A stretch of DNA of 44,930 bases, taken from Pseudobutyrivibrio sp. (GTDB taxonomy: Bacteria; Bacillota; Clostridia; Lachnospirales; Lachnospiraceae). Below the pieces are notes generated by a model that was given only the letters and a program-made list of their open reading frames with translations, was not told the DNA's origin and searched no databases. Shown one piece after another: positions 15,004 to 24,561 of this stretch. The position numbers and the translations under genes are program-made. Location: positions 1-44,930 of the forward strand of contig JAILAV010000090.1 of the NCBI GenBank assembly GCA_024681435.1, given 5' to 3'. Each line of letters begins with the position of its first letter. The stretch's first letter is position 1.

Positions 15004-17709
15004 ATGAGTAAATTACTTTTGATTGATGGCCATAGTATTGCAAATCGTGCATTTTATGGCGTACCAGATCTCACAAATAGCGCCGGAGAACATACTGGCG
15101 CCATTTTTGGTTTTTTAAATATGATGTTCAAATTCATCGATGACGAGCAGCCGGATAATCTTGCTGTTGCCTTCGATGTTCACGCACCAACCTTTAGACA
15201 CAAAATGTTTGAAGGCTATAAGGGTACTAGAAAGCCTATGCTTCCAGAGCTTAAGGAGCAGATTCCTCGTATTCAAGAAATGCTTAAGGCTATGGGGATT
15301 CCAGTTATCACTCTAGAGGGCTGGGAGGCTGATGATATTTTAGGTACCCTTTCTAGAATCGGCGAAGAAAAGGGCTTTGATGTTACTATTGTTTCAGGAG
15401 ATCGTGATTTACTTCAGCTTGCTACAGACAAGGTTAAGATTTCTATCCCTAAGACAAAAAAAGGTGGAACAGAAATCGAAAATTACTTTGCAGCTGATGT
15501 AAAGGAAACCTATGGAGTTACTCCAAAGCAATTCATCGATGTAAAAGCTCTTCAGGGCGATTCATCTGATAATATCCCAGGAGTTGAAGGAATTGGACCA
15601 AAGACAGCAGAAAAGTGGATTGCTGAATATGGTTCCATTGAAGAGTGCCATGCTCATATTGATGAGATGAAAAAAGGCAAGATTCTTGATAATTTCATTG
15701 CTCAGTGGGATATAGCAGTTCTCTCAAAGGAGCTTGCTACAATTAACGTCCATGCTCCAATTGAGCTTGAGGAAGGCAGTACAAAACTTGATAATATCTT
15801 TACAGAAGAAGCCTATGTTTTGTGCAAACGTTATGAGCTTAAAAAGCTTTTACCTAAGTTCGAAAATACGGATACAACTAAGGTAGAGGACAATACAAAA
15901 GAAACCTTTAAGTGCATAACTGAGTTTTCTGAAGTGGATAACTTCTTTTCGGAATTGATGAAAAGTGGAAAAGACTTCGTTGGCGCAAGCATTATGGCCT
16001 CAGCTGATAAGTCAATTAAAGGCGTGGCTTTATCCACTGGCGAATCTACTATATATATTGAATGTCAGGGATTGGCATCACCGGATTATTTGGGACACAA
16101 GCTTGTTGAAGTCAGCAAATCAGGTGTTAACCTTTGCTTCTGGGATATGAAAAATGCGATGCACCTTATTTATGACTTGATGTCAGAGCAGGAAAAGGCT
16201 GATGTATTAAATAATGGTGGTAATGCAGAGATATTCCCTACAGCATGTGATGTTGCAGTGGCAGCATATCTTTTGAATCCAACTAAGAATGCATACACAG
16301 CAGATGATGTGGCAAATGAAATGCTTGATATCATGATTCCAGCTGCAGCAGATTTGTTTGGAAAGAAAAAGCTTGAGGCTGCTCTTGAGGACGACAGCTT
16401 AATCGAGGCTGTTACTACATATGCATGCTACAACGCTTATGTTGCTTATGCGGCATTCGAAAAGGTAATAGCACAGATAAAAGAAGAAGGCATGCTTCGT
16501 ATATACGAAACCATCGAGATGCCTCTTGTTTATACATTATTTGATATGGAAATTGCTGGTATTGCCATGGATGCTAAGGCTTTATCAGAGTTTGGCCAAA
16601 AGCTTGCAGTTCGTATAGGCGAATTAGAGCAAAGCATATACAAGCAGGCAGGTGAGGAGTTTAATATTAATTCTCCAAAGCAGCTAGGTGTTATCTTGTT
16701 TGAAAAGCTTGGAATACAGGGCGGCAAGAAAACAAAGACAGGTTATTCAACTGCGGCAGATGTTCTAGAAGAACTTTCTGCCACAAATCCGATAATATGT
16801 GATATATTAGAATACAGGCAGCTAGCAAAGCTAAAGAGTACTTATGCAGATGGTTTGGCTAATTGTGTTGATTCAGATGGCAGGGTTCGTTCTACATTTA
16901 TGCAGACCGTCACTGCAACTGGTCGAATCAGTTCCACAGAGCCAAATTTGCAGAATATTCCAATTCGTATGGAACTTGGCAAAGAGATAAGAAAGGTATT
17001 TCATCCAAAAGAAGGATGTGTATTTATTGATGCCGACTATTCTCAAATCGAGCTTCGAGTTCTAGCTCACATGTCAGGTGATGAAAATCTTATCGGCGCT
17101 TTTAAAGCAGGACAGGATATTCACCGCTCAACAGCATCATTGGTGTTTAACACTCCATTTGATGAGGTTACTGATTTGCAGCGTCGCAGAGCTAAGGCGG
17201 TTAATTTTGGAATCGTATATGGCATAAGTGCATTTGGTCTTGCAAAAGATATAGATGTTTCCAGAGGAGAAGCGCAGGAATACATTGATAATTATTTTAT
17301 GGCATATCCTGCAATGCATGAATTCCTTGAGGGGCTGAAAGCTGATGCAAAGGAAAAAGGATATGTCACCACAATGTATGGAAGAAGACGTCCTATTCCA
17401 GAGCTTGCATCTTCAAACTTTATGACTAGACAATTTGGAGAGAGAGTGGCTATGAATTCACCAATTCAGGGAACAGCCGCTGATATCATAAAGATTGCTA
17501 TGGTGAGAGTTCATGACAGACTCCTATGTGAACATTTAGAATCTAAGCTGTTGTTACAGGTTCATGATGAGCTTTTGGTTGAAACGGTGGAGGCTGAGCA
17601 GACAAGAGTTGAAGAGCTTATCAGGGATGAAATGGAAAATGCCGCAAAGCTTTCTGTTGATTTAGAGATTGATATGAAATCAGGAAAGAATTGGGCAGAT
17701 GCACATTAA
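15004..17709 (+). CDS. polA: DNA polymerase I
   Basis: PolA, 901 residues, fills gaps and removes RNA primers and damaged strands in replication and repair. Residues 1-290 are the 5'-3' exonuclease/flap domain (LLIDGHSIANRAFYG; GWEADDILGTL; VSGDRDLLQLAT; GDSSDNIPGVEGIGPKTA). Residues 300-490 correspond to the 3'-5' exonuclease fold but lack the acidic metal ligands (GASIMASAD where the Asp-x-Glu would be), so proofreading is probably lost. Residues 500-901 are the polymerase: TATGRISSTEPNLQNIP, motif A DADYSQIELRVLAHMS, motif B RRRAKAVNFGIVYGIS and motif C QVHDELLVE. AGCGGAGGA precedes the ATG. The DUF975 gene begins 11 nt after the stop. Confidence 0.97.
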   Translation: MSKLLLIDGHSIANRAFYGVPDLTNSAGEHTGAIFGFLNMMFKFIDDEQPDNLAVAFDVHAPTFRHKMFEGYKGTRKPMLPELKEQIPRIQEMLKAMGIPVITLEGWEADDILGTLSRIGEEKGFDVTIVSGDRDLLQLATDKVKISIPKTKKGGTEIENYFAADVKETYGVTPKQFIDVKALQGDSSDNIPGVEGIGPKTAEKWIAEYGSIEECHAHIDEMKKGKILDNFIAQWDIAVLSKELATINVHAPIELEEGSTKLDNIFTEEAYVLCKRYELKKLLPKFENTDTTKVEDNTKETFKCITEFSEVDNFFSELMKSGKDFVGASIMASADKSIKGVALSTGESTIYIECQGLASPDYLGHKLVEVSKSGVNLCFWDMKNAMHLIYDLMSEQEKADVLNNGGNAEIFPTACDVAVAAYLLNPTKNAYTADDVANEMLDIMIPAAADLFGKKKLEAALEDDSLIEAVTTYACYNAYVAYAAFEKVIAQIKEEGMLRIYETIEMPLVYTLFDMEIAGIAMDAKALSEFGQKLAVRIGELEQSIYKQAGEEFNINSPKQLGVILFEKLGIQGGKKTKTGYSTAADVLEELSATNPIICDILEYRQLAKLKSTYADGLANCVDSDGRVRSTFMQTVTATGRISSTEPNLQNIPIRMELGKEIRKVFHPKEGCVFIDADYSQIELRVLAHMSGDENLIGAFKAGQDIHRSTASLVFNTPFDEVTDLQRRRAKAVNFGIVYGISAFGLAKDIDVSRGEAQEYIDNYFMAYPAMHEFLEGLKADAKEKGYVTTMYGRRRPIPELASSNFMTRQFGERVAMNSPIQGTAADIIKIAMVRVHDRLLCEHLESKLLLQVHDELLVETVEAEQTRVEELIRDEMENAAKLSVDLEIDMKSGKNWADAH

Positions 17710-17720
17710 GGGAGGTAAAG

Positions 17721-18608
17721 ATGTTTCCAAGAAAAGAAATAAAGAAAAACGCACGCGCAGCACTTAAGGCAAATTATTGGCCAGTAGTAGGATGGCCATT
17801 TCTCTTAGAACTTATATTAAATGCTGTAGTTATTACAGTTATTGTAGCTATTCTTATTGGCTCATTAGGCGCAATTGCTTTTTCATCTTTGTCAGGTTTA
17901 CGAGCTGCATTAGATAGCAGTATTAGTACATTATTATTATTAGAAGTCGTACTTATAGTATTATGCTTGTTCTTGAATGTATTAAGCGCAGGCCAGTGCT
18001 ATTTCTTTTATAAATTCTATAGTGGAGAAAAAGCTTCGTTTGGCACATTTTTTGAAGGATGCAAAGACGGTAGATTCTGGCATGTATTTGGCGGAATGGC
18101 TCTTATGACTTTATATGTTATGCTTTGGACATGGTTATTTGTTTTGCCAGGCGCTATTTTGATGGGTGCTAGTGTTAACTTCTATCTTAATATTGGATTA
18201 ATGGTTGCAACATTTATTATAGGATTGGTTCTTTACATAATTGGTATTATATTTGCATTTGTAAAGGCTTATCAGTACAGCATGATTCCATTTTTACTTA
18301 TTGACAAAGATGAGTTAACAGTAAAAGAGTGCTTCAAGGCTACAAAGGCAATGACAGCTGGTAATAAGTTCAACTTATTTGTATTAGATCTTTCATTTAT
18401 AGGATGGGGAATCTTAGCAATGATTACATGCGGATTACTTTCAATATTCTTTGTTAATCCATACATGAATCTTGCAGTAGCAGGTGCTTACGATTATCTT
18501 AAGAGAACACGTTTGGCTAATCCTGAGGTGGTAGATGAAAGCGCTTCAGAAGAAGCATTTGAGACTGAGGCTAAGACATCTACAGATGATTCAATGTTTG
18601 AAGAATAA
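17721..18608 (+). CDS. DUF975-family membrane protein
   Basis: A 295-residue integral membrane protein with about five to six hydrophobic segments. The N-terminal cytoplasmic stretch MFPRKEIKKNARAALKANYW followed by a membrane helix is characteristic of DUF975 proteins. SMIPFLLIDKDELTVKECFKATKAMTAGNKFNLFVLDLSFIGW is the conserved C-terminal block. The last 40 residues are acidic and polar. Its function is unknown. The start is ATG 17721, behind AAGGGAGGT; the frame is open further back into polA but without a ribosome site. The coaE gene begins 3 nt after the stop, indicating one operon. Confidence 0.8.
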   Translation: MFPRKEIKKNARAALKANYWPVVGWPFLLELILNAVVITVIVAILIGSLGAIAFSSLSGLRAALDSSISTLLLLEVVLIVLCLFLNVLSAGQCYFFYKFYSGEKASFGTFFEGCKDGRFWHVFGGMALMTLYVMLWTWLFVLPGAILMGASVNFYLNIGLMVATFIIGLVLYIIGIIFAFVKAYQYSMIPFLLIDKDELTVKECFKATKAMTAGNKFNLFVLDLSFIGWGILAMITCGLLSIFFVNPYMNLAVAGAYDYLKRTRLANPEVVDESASEEAFETEAKTSTDDSMFEE

Positions 18609-18611
18609 AAT

Positions 18612-19208
18612 ATGAGATTTATAGGAATTACAGGGGGCATCGGGGCTGGAAAGAGCACGGTGCTCTCTTTGCTAAGAGACAATTTTAATTGCAAGGTATT
18701 ACTTGCAGATGAGGTGGCGGCAGAGCTTATGACTGCCCCAAATAAATGTTTTGATGAGGTTGTGGCTTTGCCATGGCCAGAAAGTATAGTGGGACAAGAT
18801 GGGCAAATCAATCGTCCGCTTATGGCAAAGTACATGTTTGCTGATGACAATTTAAGAGTTCAGGTGAACAACATAGTTCATCCTGCTGTGGAGAAAGAAG
18901 TACTAAATCAAGTAGAAAAAGAGCGAGGACTATACAAGATAGAGTATTTTTTCTTTGAAGCTGCATTGCTCATAGAATGTGGTTATGGTAAACTTGTGGA
19001 TGAGATGTGGTATATCTATGCCAGCGAGGATGTGAGAGTACAGAGACTTATGGAATCCCGCGGATATTCAAAGGAACGAATAGAAAACACTATCGCATCT
19101 CAGCGAAGCGATTCAAGCTTTAGAGAACATGCAGATAGAGTTATTGATAATAGTGGCGATAAGGAGCAGACGCTCAGACAACTTCGCCAAATATTAATAC
19201 ATAATTAG
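18612..19208 (+). CDS. coaE: Dephospho-CoA kinase
   Basis: CoaE, 198 residues, phosphorylates the 3'-hydroxyl of dephospho-CoA, the last step of coenzyme A synthesis. The P-loop is GITGGIGAGKST at residues 5-16. LLADEVAAELM carries the conserved Asp of the catalytic pocket (usually DAD), NNIVHPAV is the CoA-binding helix and YIYASEDVRVQRLMESRGYS includes the lid. The family's usual length is about 200. It begins 3 nt after the DUF975 gene, and the FtsA-like gene follows 20 nt downstream. PolA followed by CoaE in the same operon is a common arrangement in Firmicutes. Confidence 0.95.
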   Translation: MRFIGITGGIGAGKSTVLSLLRDNFNCKVLLADEVAAELMTAPNKCFDEVVALPWPESIVGQDGQINRPLMAKYMFADDNLRVQVNNIVHPAVEKEVLNQVEKERGLYKIEYFFFEAALLIECGYGKLVDEMWYIYASEDVRVQRLMESRGYSKERIENTIASQRSDSSFREHADRVIDNSGDKEQTLRQLRQILIHN

Positions 19209-19228
19209 TATTCTAAGGAGTATGAATA

Positions 19229-21319
19229 ATGGAGACTAAGGATATTGTATTTGGACTAGATATTGGTACCAGAAATGTAGTTGGTACAGTTGGATATTTA
19301 GACGGAGATGAATTCCACGTTATTGCCCAGGATTTAAAGGAACATGACACAAGAGCCATGCTAGATGGTCAGATTCATGATATCGGCCGTGTGGGTGGTA
19401 CATGTGATGAAGTTAAAAAGGAATTAGAGGCCAAGACAGGGCTTAATCTTACAGAAGTATGTATAGCTGCCGCTGGTCGTGTTCTTCGTACAATTACAAC
19501 CCATGTTGAGTTGGAATTCCCAGAGGAGACAATAGTTACAGGCGAAGATTTACATACTCTTGATATGATGGGTATCGAGCAGGCTGGTAAAGAAATCAAA
19601 GGTGACGAGGACAACAAATACAAGTTCTTCTGTGTTGGTTATTCTACAGTTAAATATTATTTAAATGGTGATGTATTTTCATCTCTTGAAGACCACAAGG
19701 CTGATGTTATCGGCGAGGATATCATTGTTACATTCCTTCCTGAGGATGTAGTTGATGGTCTTTATTCGGCTGTTGGAAAGGCTGATCTTTCTGTAGCTAA
19801 TCTTACATTGGAGCCTATTGCTGCTATCAATGTAGCTATCCCACAGAATTTCAGAATGTTAAATATCGCACTTATAGATGTAGGCGCGGGTACGTCCGAT
19901 ATTTGTGTTACTAGAGACGGAAGTATCATTGCTTATGGTATGATTCCTATGGCAGGCGATGAGCTTACAGAAGTATTGGTTCATGAGTTCTTGGTTGATT
20001 TTGCAACAGCAGAACAAATCAAGCGTTCATCTACAGAGGGTGGCGAAATCACATACGAAGATATTATGGGTCTTAGCCACACAATCAAATCAGAGGATGT
20101 TTGGAAGCTTACAAATCCTGTAATGGAGAAAATCGCTAAGGAAGTATCTTCTAAGATTCAGGAGCTTAACGGTGGCAAATCTGTTTCAGCAGCATTTGTA
20201 GTCGGAGGTGGTGGTAAAATCCACGGTTTCACAGAGGCTCTTGCAAAGGATTTAAAAATCGTTCCTGAGCGTGTAGCTCTTCGTGGCGAAGAGGTAATGA
20301 AAAAAATCGTTTTCGAAGAGGAAGATGTTAAGAAGGATTCTTTACTGGTTACACCAATAGGAATCTGCTTAAATTACTATGAGACAAAGAACAACTTCAT
20401 TATGATTCACTTTAACGGTGAGATGATGAAGCTTTATGATAATGGACAGCTTACTATTGTAGATGCTGCTATGCAGGCAGGCTTTTCTGCTGAGCAGTTG
20501 TTCCCACGTCGTGGCCGTGAGATTAATTTCACAGTCAATGGTGTGTCGCGTATGATTCGTGGTACTGAGGGTGAATCTGCTGTTGTTACTATGAACGGCA
20601 AACAGGTAGGTATTAACACTCCACTTGAGTTTAATGCTGATGTTACTCTTGTTCCATCTACTGTCGGAGCTGGTGGAACAGGTACTATTGCAGATTTATC
20701 AGAGTTTACTACAGAGTACTTATATTTCAATGTATGTGGACACAGAGTAAAATGTCCAAAGTTTGTTGAGGTTAACGGTTCCATGGAGCCACCTACATAT
20801 TCTGTTAAGGAAGGTGATGTTATTGAGACACGCCCATTCTATACTGTAGGTCAGTTGGCAGAGTTCATGGATGTTACTATAGATGATAGATATGAAATCC
20901 TTGTAAATAATCGTCCATCAAGTGTGGATTCACTTGTTTATGAGAATTTCGTTATTGATTGGACCACTACAAATCAAATTGCCTATGGCGCAGAATACCT
21001 TGTTGATAATGAGGAAGGATTGCCAGAGGATTATGATGTACCAGCGGTTGAGCCAGAACCAGTGGCAGATGCTCGTACAAGAATGAAAATTGAAACTGTA
21101 GAAATTCCAATCAAGGTTAACGGAAAAAATATGATGCTTGCTGGTAAGCGAGATTATATTTTTGTTGATATATATAACCTAATTAATTTTGATCCATCAA
21201 CAGGAAACGGTCGTCCTCTTGTTATTAAAATCAATGGAGAAAAATGTGGTTATGCAGATGCTCTTCACGCAAACGACGAGGTCGAGTGTTATTGGGAAGA
21301 ATTAAGTGTTAAGGAATAA
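19229..21319 (+). CDS. FtsA/PilM-like actin-fold ATPase with C-terminal extension
   Basis: A 696-residue cytoplasmic protein of the actin/Hsp70 superfamily. The N-terminal 370 residues hold the nucleotide-binding motifs: FGLDIGTRNVVG (phosphate 1), LIDVGAGTSDICV (phosphate 2) and SAAFVVGGGGKIHGF (adenosine), with the SHS2-like insertion typical of FtsA. Residues 390-696 are a long extension with several ubiquitin-like/SLBB-like segments (INFTVNGVSRMI; YEILVNNRPSS; IPIKVNGKNMML). The extension distinguishes it from canonical FtsA of about 420 residues and lacks a clear amphipathic C-terminal membrane helix. A role in cell division or envelope assembly is inferred from the fold only. It starts 20 nt after coaE, behind TAAGGAG. 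Confidence 0.75.
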   Translation: METKDIVFGLDIGTRNVVGTVGYLDGDEFHVIAQDLKEHDTRAMLDGQIHDIGRVGGTCDEVKKELEAKTGLNLTEVCIAAAGRVLRTITTHVELEFPEETIVTGEDLHTLDMMGIEQAGKEIKGDEDNKYKFFCVGYSTVKYYLNGDVFSSLEDHKADVIGEDIIVTFLPEDVVDGLYSAVGKADLSVANLTLEPIAAINVAIPQNFRMLNIALIDVGAGTSDICVTRDGSIIAYGMIPMAGDELTEVLVHEFLVDFATAEQIKRSSTEGGEITYEDIMGLSHTIKSEDVWKLTNPVMEKIAKEVSSKIQELNGGKSVSAAFVVGGGGKIHGFTEALAKDLKIVPERVALRGEEVMKKIVFEEEDVKKDSLLVTPIGICLNYYETKNNFIMIHFNGEMMKLYDNGQLTIVDAAMQAGFSAEQLFPRRGREINFTVNGVSRMIRGTEGESAVVTMNGKQVGINTPLEFNADVTLVPSTVGAGGTGTIADLSEFTTEYLYFNVCGHRVKCPKFVEVNGSMEPPTYSVKEGDVIETRPFYTVGQLAEFMDVTIDDRYEILVNNRPSSVDSLVYENFVIDWTTTNQIAYGAEYLVDNEEGLPEDYDVPAVEPEPVADARTRMKIETVEIPIKVNGKNMMLAGKRDYIFVDIYNLINFDPSTGNGRPLVIKINGEKCGYADALHANDEVECYWEELSVKE

Positions 21320-21327
21320 TTTGTTTT

Positions 21328-22128
21328 ATGGATTTTTTTAGTATTGCAAGCGGTAGCAGTGGAAACTGCATCTGTGTAGGAGATGACAGCACACATGTCA
21401 TGATAGATGCAGGTATTTCGGGAAAGCGCATAGAAGCTGGAATGAATGAATATGATTACACTACAGCTGATATGGCAGGACTTTTAGTTACACATGAGCA
21501 TTCTGACCATGTGGCAGGGCTAGGAGTGATTTCTCGCAAATATAAAATTCCAATTTACGGAACTGCTGCTACTCTTAAGGCAATACGTTCAATGAAGAGC
21601 CTTGGGGCAATAGATGACCAGTTATTACACGTTATTGAGCCCGACAAGGACTTTGTCTTAGGTAGTCTAACAATTCATCCATTTCATATCAGTCACGACG
21701 CGGCTGACCCAGTTGCATATCGTATAGAAAATCATAATTCTAAGGTTGCAGTCTGCACTGACTTGGGTTATTATGACAACTATATTGTTGAGAACCTTAA
21801 AGGGCTAGATGCTATGCTTTTAGAGGCTAATCATGATATTCATATGTTGGAGGTTGGAGCTTATCCATACCCATTAAAGCAACGTATTCTTGGAAATTAT
21901 GGTCACCTTTCAAACGAAGCAAGCGGCAAGCTTCTTAGCCAGGTCTTGCATGATAATGTTAAACATGTCTTTTTGGGACATCTTAGCCATGAAAATAATT
22001 ATCCTGATTTGGCATATGAGACAGTTCGCTTAGAGGTGACAATGGATGACAGCACTCCATATACGGGGGCAGATTTCGATATCACTGTAGCATCACGCAG
22101 CGAGGTTTCGCAGCGCATAGTAATATGA
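21328..22128 (+). CDS. MBL-fold hydrolase, WalJ/YycJ-like
   Basis: A 266-residue metallo-beta-lactamase-fold protein. It opens with FFSIASGSSGNCICVGDD, a signature of YycJ/WalJ proteins. The metal-binding motif is THEHSDHVAGL; further ligands are His in FHISHDAADPV, Asp in AVCTDLGYY and His in LGHLSHENN. YycJ-like proteins act on DNA or in coordination of cell-wall and division processes downstream of WalRK in bacilli; no walRK genes are present here. It starts 8 nt after the FtsA-like gene without a strong ribosome site, so translation is probably coupled. Confidence 0.85.
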   Translation: MDFFSIASGSSGNCICVGDDSTHVMIDAGISGKRIEAGMNEYDYTTADMAGLLVTHEHSDHVAGLGVISRKYKIPIYGTAATLKAIRSMKSLGAIDDQLLHVIEPDKDFVLGSLTIHPFHISHDAADPVAYRIENHNSKVAVCTDLGYYDNYIVENLKGLDAMLLEANHDIHMLEVGAYPYPLKQRILGNYGHLSNEASGKLLSQVLHDNVKHVFLGHLSHENNYPDLAYETVRLEVTMDDSTPYTGADFDITVASRSEVSQRIVI

Positions 22129-22150
22129 TTTATTAGTGAAAGGAGACACA

Positions 22151-22426
22151 ATGGAGGATAAAGTTATTATTACTGTAGTTGGAAAAGATACTGTAGGTAT
22201 TATCGCACGCATTTGCACATATTTAGCGGATAAAGGTGTTAATGTTTTGGATATTACACAGACAATCGTTCAGGGCTTTTTCAATATGATGATGATTGTA
22301 GATATTAATGATAGCAAGTGCAGCTTTGGTGAGCTTCAATCAGCATTAGAAAAGCTTGGTGAAGAAATCGGCGTTCAGGTTAAGGCTCAAAAAGAAGCAA
22401 TCTTTGATGAGATGCACCGTATATAA
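22151..22426 (+). CDS. ACT-domain protein (UPF0237)
   Basis: A 91-residue single ACT domain: KVIITVVGKDTVGIIARICTYLADKGVNVLDITQTIVQGFFNMMMIVD. ACT domains bind small ligands, usually amino acids. AGGAGA precedes ATG 22151. The DUF711 gene follows 36 nt downstream; this gene pair occurs together in many Firmicutes, and streptococcal members are called GcvR-like, but a regulatory role is not established. The upstream neighbour is the WalJ-like gene 22 nt before. Confidence 0.9.
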   Translation: MEDKVIITVVGKDTVGIIARICTYLADKGVNVLDITQTIVQGFFNMMMIVDINDSKCSFGELQSALEKLGEEIGVQVKAQKEAIFDEMHRI

Positions 22427-22462
22427 TGAGTGTTACTTTCCCGCATAGAAGAAGGAGAATAT

Positions 22463-23827
22463 ATGGTTAACTTAAATGAAGTAATCGAAACAAATAAAAT
22501 GGTAGAAGAGCAGACGTTGGATGTTCGTACTATCACTATTGGTATCAGTCTTTTAGAGTGTATCGATTCAGATTTAGATGCTGTAAATAAAAAGGTATAC
22601 GATAGAATCACAACCGTTGCAAAGGACCTTGATAAGGTTGCAAAGGAGATTGAGAGAGACTATGGTATTCCTATTGTAAATAGACGTATTTCAGTTACTC
22701 CAATTGCACTTATTGGTGGTGCAGCATGTAAGTGTCCAGAGGATTTTGTTACACTTGCACATACTCTTGATAAAGCCGCAGCTCAGGTCGGCGCTAATCT
22801 CATTGGTGGCTATTCTGCCCTTGTCTCTAAAGGTATGACCACAGCAGATGAGATGCTTATTCGTTCTATTCCACAGGCTCTTTGCGAAACAGAGAGAGTT
22901 TGTAGTTCAGTTAATTTGGCTTCCACAAAAACAGGTATTAATATGGATGCGGTTCGTCTTATGGGCGATATCTTACTTCAGGTTGCAGACCGTTCAAAGG
23001 ACAGAGATTCTGTTGACTGCATGAAGCTTGTTGTATTCTGCAATGCGCCAGATGATAATCCATTTATGGCTGGTGCTTTCCACGGTGTAACAGAAGCAGA
23101 TGCTATTATTAATGTTGGTGTTTCTGGCCCTGGTGTTGTTAAGAAAGCTCTTGAATCTGTTCGTGGAGAGAGCTTTGAGGTTCTTTGTGAGACAATCAAG
23201 AAGACAGCTTTTAAGGTTACACGTGTAGGTCAGCTTGTTGCTCAGGAAGCATCAAAGAGACTTGGTATTCCATTTGGTATCATAGATTTATCTCTTGCAC
23301 CAACCCCAGCAATTGGCGATTCAGTTGCTGATATTCTTTGCGAAATTGGTCTTGAATACGCAGGTGCTCCAGGAACAACAGCAGCCCTTGCAATGCTTAA
23401 CGACCAGGTTAAAAAGGGCGGCGTTATGGCAAGCTCTTACGTAGGAGGACTTTCAGGTGCATTCATTCCTGTATCAGAGGATCAGGGTATGATTAATTCT
23501 GTTGAGGCTGGAGCAATCACTCTTGAAAAGCTTGAAGCTATGACATGCGTATGCTCAGTAGGTCTTGATATGATTGCAATCCCAGGTGACACACCAGCAA
23601 CTACAATCTCTGGTATGATTGCTGATGAAATGGCACTTGGTATGGTTAACCAGAAGACAACAGCCGCACGTCTTATCCCTGTTATTGGAAAAGGTGTTGG
23701 CGACACAGTAGAGTTTGGTGGATTATTCGGTTATGCACCAATCATGCCTGTGAATAAGTTCTCATGTGCTGATTTCATCAACCGTGAGGGACGTATTCCT
23801 GCTCCGATCCATTCATTTAAGAACTAG
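22463..23827 (+). CDS. DUF711/UPF0210 family protein
   Basis: A 454-residue protein of the PFL-like DUF711 (UPF0210) family, of unknown biochemical function and partner of the ACT-domain gene just upstream. Characteristic segments are [30 protein letters not shown] near the N-terminus (in two parts), [51 protein letters not shown] and the C-terminal [16 protein letters not shown]. The glycine-rich C-terminus resembles the pyruvate formate-lyase fold, but no glycyl-radical motif is obvious. GAAGGAGAA precedes ATG 22463; the frame extends back to about 22430 without a better start. It is the last gene before an 80-nt gap. Confidence 0.9.
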   Translation: MVNLNEVIETNKMVEEQTLDVRTITIGISLLECIDSDLDAVNKKVYDRITTVAKDLDKVAKEIERDYGIPIVNRRISVTPIALIGGAACKCPEDFVTLAHTLDKAAAQVGANLIGGYSALVSKGMTTADEMLIRSIPQALCETERVCSSVNLASTKTGINMDAVRLMGDILLQVADRSKDRDSVDCMKLVVFCNAPDDNPFMAGAFHGVTEADAIINVGVSGPGVVKKALESVRGESFEVLCETIKKTAFKVTRVGQLVAQEASKRLGIPFGIIDLSLAPTPAIGDSVADILCEIGLEYAGAPGTTAALAMLNDQVKKGGVMASSYVGGLSGAFIPVSEDQGMINSVEAGAITLEKLEAMTCVCSVGLDMIAIPGDTPATTISGMIADEMALGMVNQKTTAARLIPVIGKGVGDTVEFGGLFGYAPIMPVNKFSCADFINREGRIPAPIHSFKN

Positions 23828-23907
23828 TACATTGTATAAAATTTTTCACATCTTTATGCTAAGATATGACTCACGAAGATAATTAATCCGTTAATAAGGA
23901 GGAGATT

Positions 23908-24540
23908 ATGGCATATTTTCCAATGTTCGTAGATTTAACAGATGCTAATTGTCTTGTGATTGGCGGAGGCAAAGTGGCATATCAGAAGGTAAAGGTATTG
24001 CTAGATTTTGGTGCTAAAGTTCATGTTATCGCGAAGGAAATATCGCTGGATTTAGCAGCGTTATCAGAGGAAACAGACCATTTATTATTAGATCAAAAAG
24101 AGTTCACTCCATTTGACTTGCAGGATAGAAAGTTAGTTGTTGCAGCTACAAGTGATGATGAATTAAATGGTCAAATTTCAATGATGTGCAAAGAAGGCGG
24201 CATTCCTGTTAACGTGGTTGACGATAAAGAAAAATGTTCTTTTATATTCCCTTCTTATGTCAAAGAGCAGAATTTGGTAGGAGCTTTTTCCAGCGGTGGA
24301 AATAGCCCTGCCCTTACTCAGTATTTGCGTAATAAAGAAAAAGAAGTTCTTACACCTAGATTAGGAGAATTAAACGAGATGCTAGGACGCTGGAGACAGC
24401 CGATAGTAGAGTTATTTCCATTGGAGGAAAGCCGAAAGAGTGCCTTTGAGCAGTTGATTGATTATGCTCTTTGCTACGATGGCATTCCTACTGACGAGGA
24501 AGTGGAGGAGCTTCTTGGAGCCATCAGTATGACTCTTTAA
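23908..24540 (+). CDS. Precorrin-2 dehydrogenase/ferrochelatase-like (Met8p/SirC type)
   Basis: A 210-residue NAD-dependent dehydrogenase of the siroheme branch that would oxidise precorrin-2 to sirohydrochlorin. The N-terminal FPMFVDLTDANCLVIGGGKVAYQKVKVLLDFGAKVHVIA is the Rossmann fold with GGGxVA. VVAATSDDELNGQI, NVVDDKEKCSFIFPSYV and GAFSSGGNSPALTQYLR are the family blocks, including the Asp in VVDD that is thought to be catalytic. The C-terminus has the small helical domain seen in Met8p. No hemA-D or cobalamin genes are adjacent. AAGGAGGAG lies just before the ATG, and the S66 peptidase gene begins 21 nt after the stop. Confidence 0.88.
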   Translation: MAYFPMFVDLTDANCLVIGGGKVAYQKVKVLLDFGAKVHVIAKEISLDLAALSEETDHLLLDQKEFTPFDLQDRKLVVAATSDDELNGQISMMCKEGGIPVNVVDDKEKCSFIFPSYVKEQNLVGAFSSGGNSPALTQYLRNKEKEVLTPRLGELNEMLGRWRQPIVELFPLEESRKSAFEQLIDYALCYDGIPTDEEVEELLGAISMTL

Positions 24541-24561
24541 AAATCTTATTAGGAGAATAAT

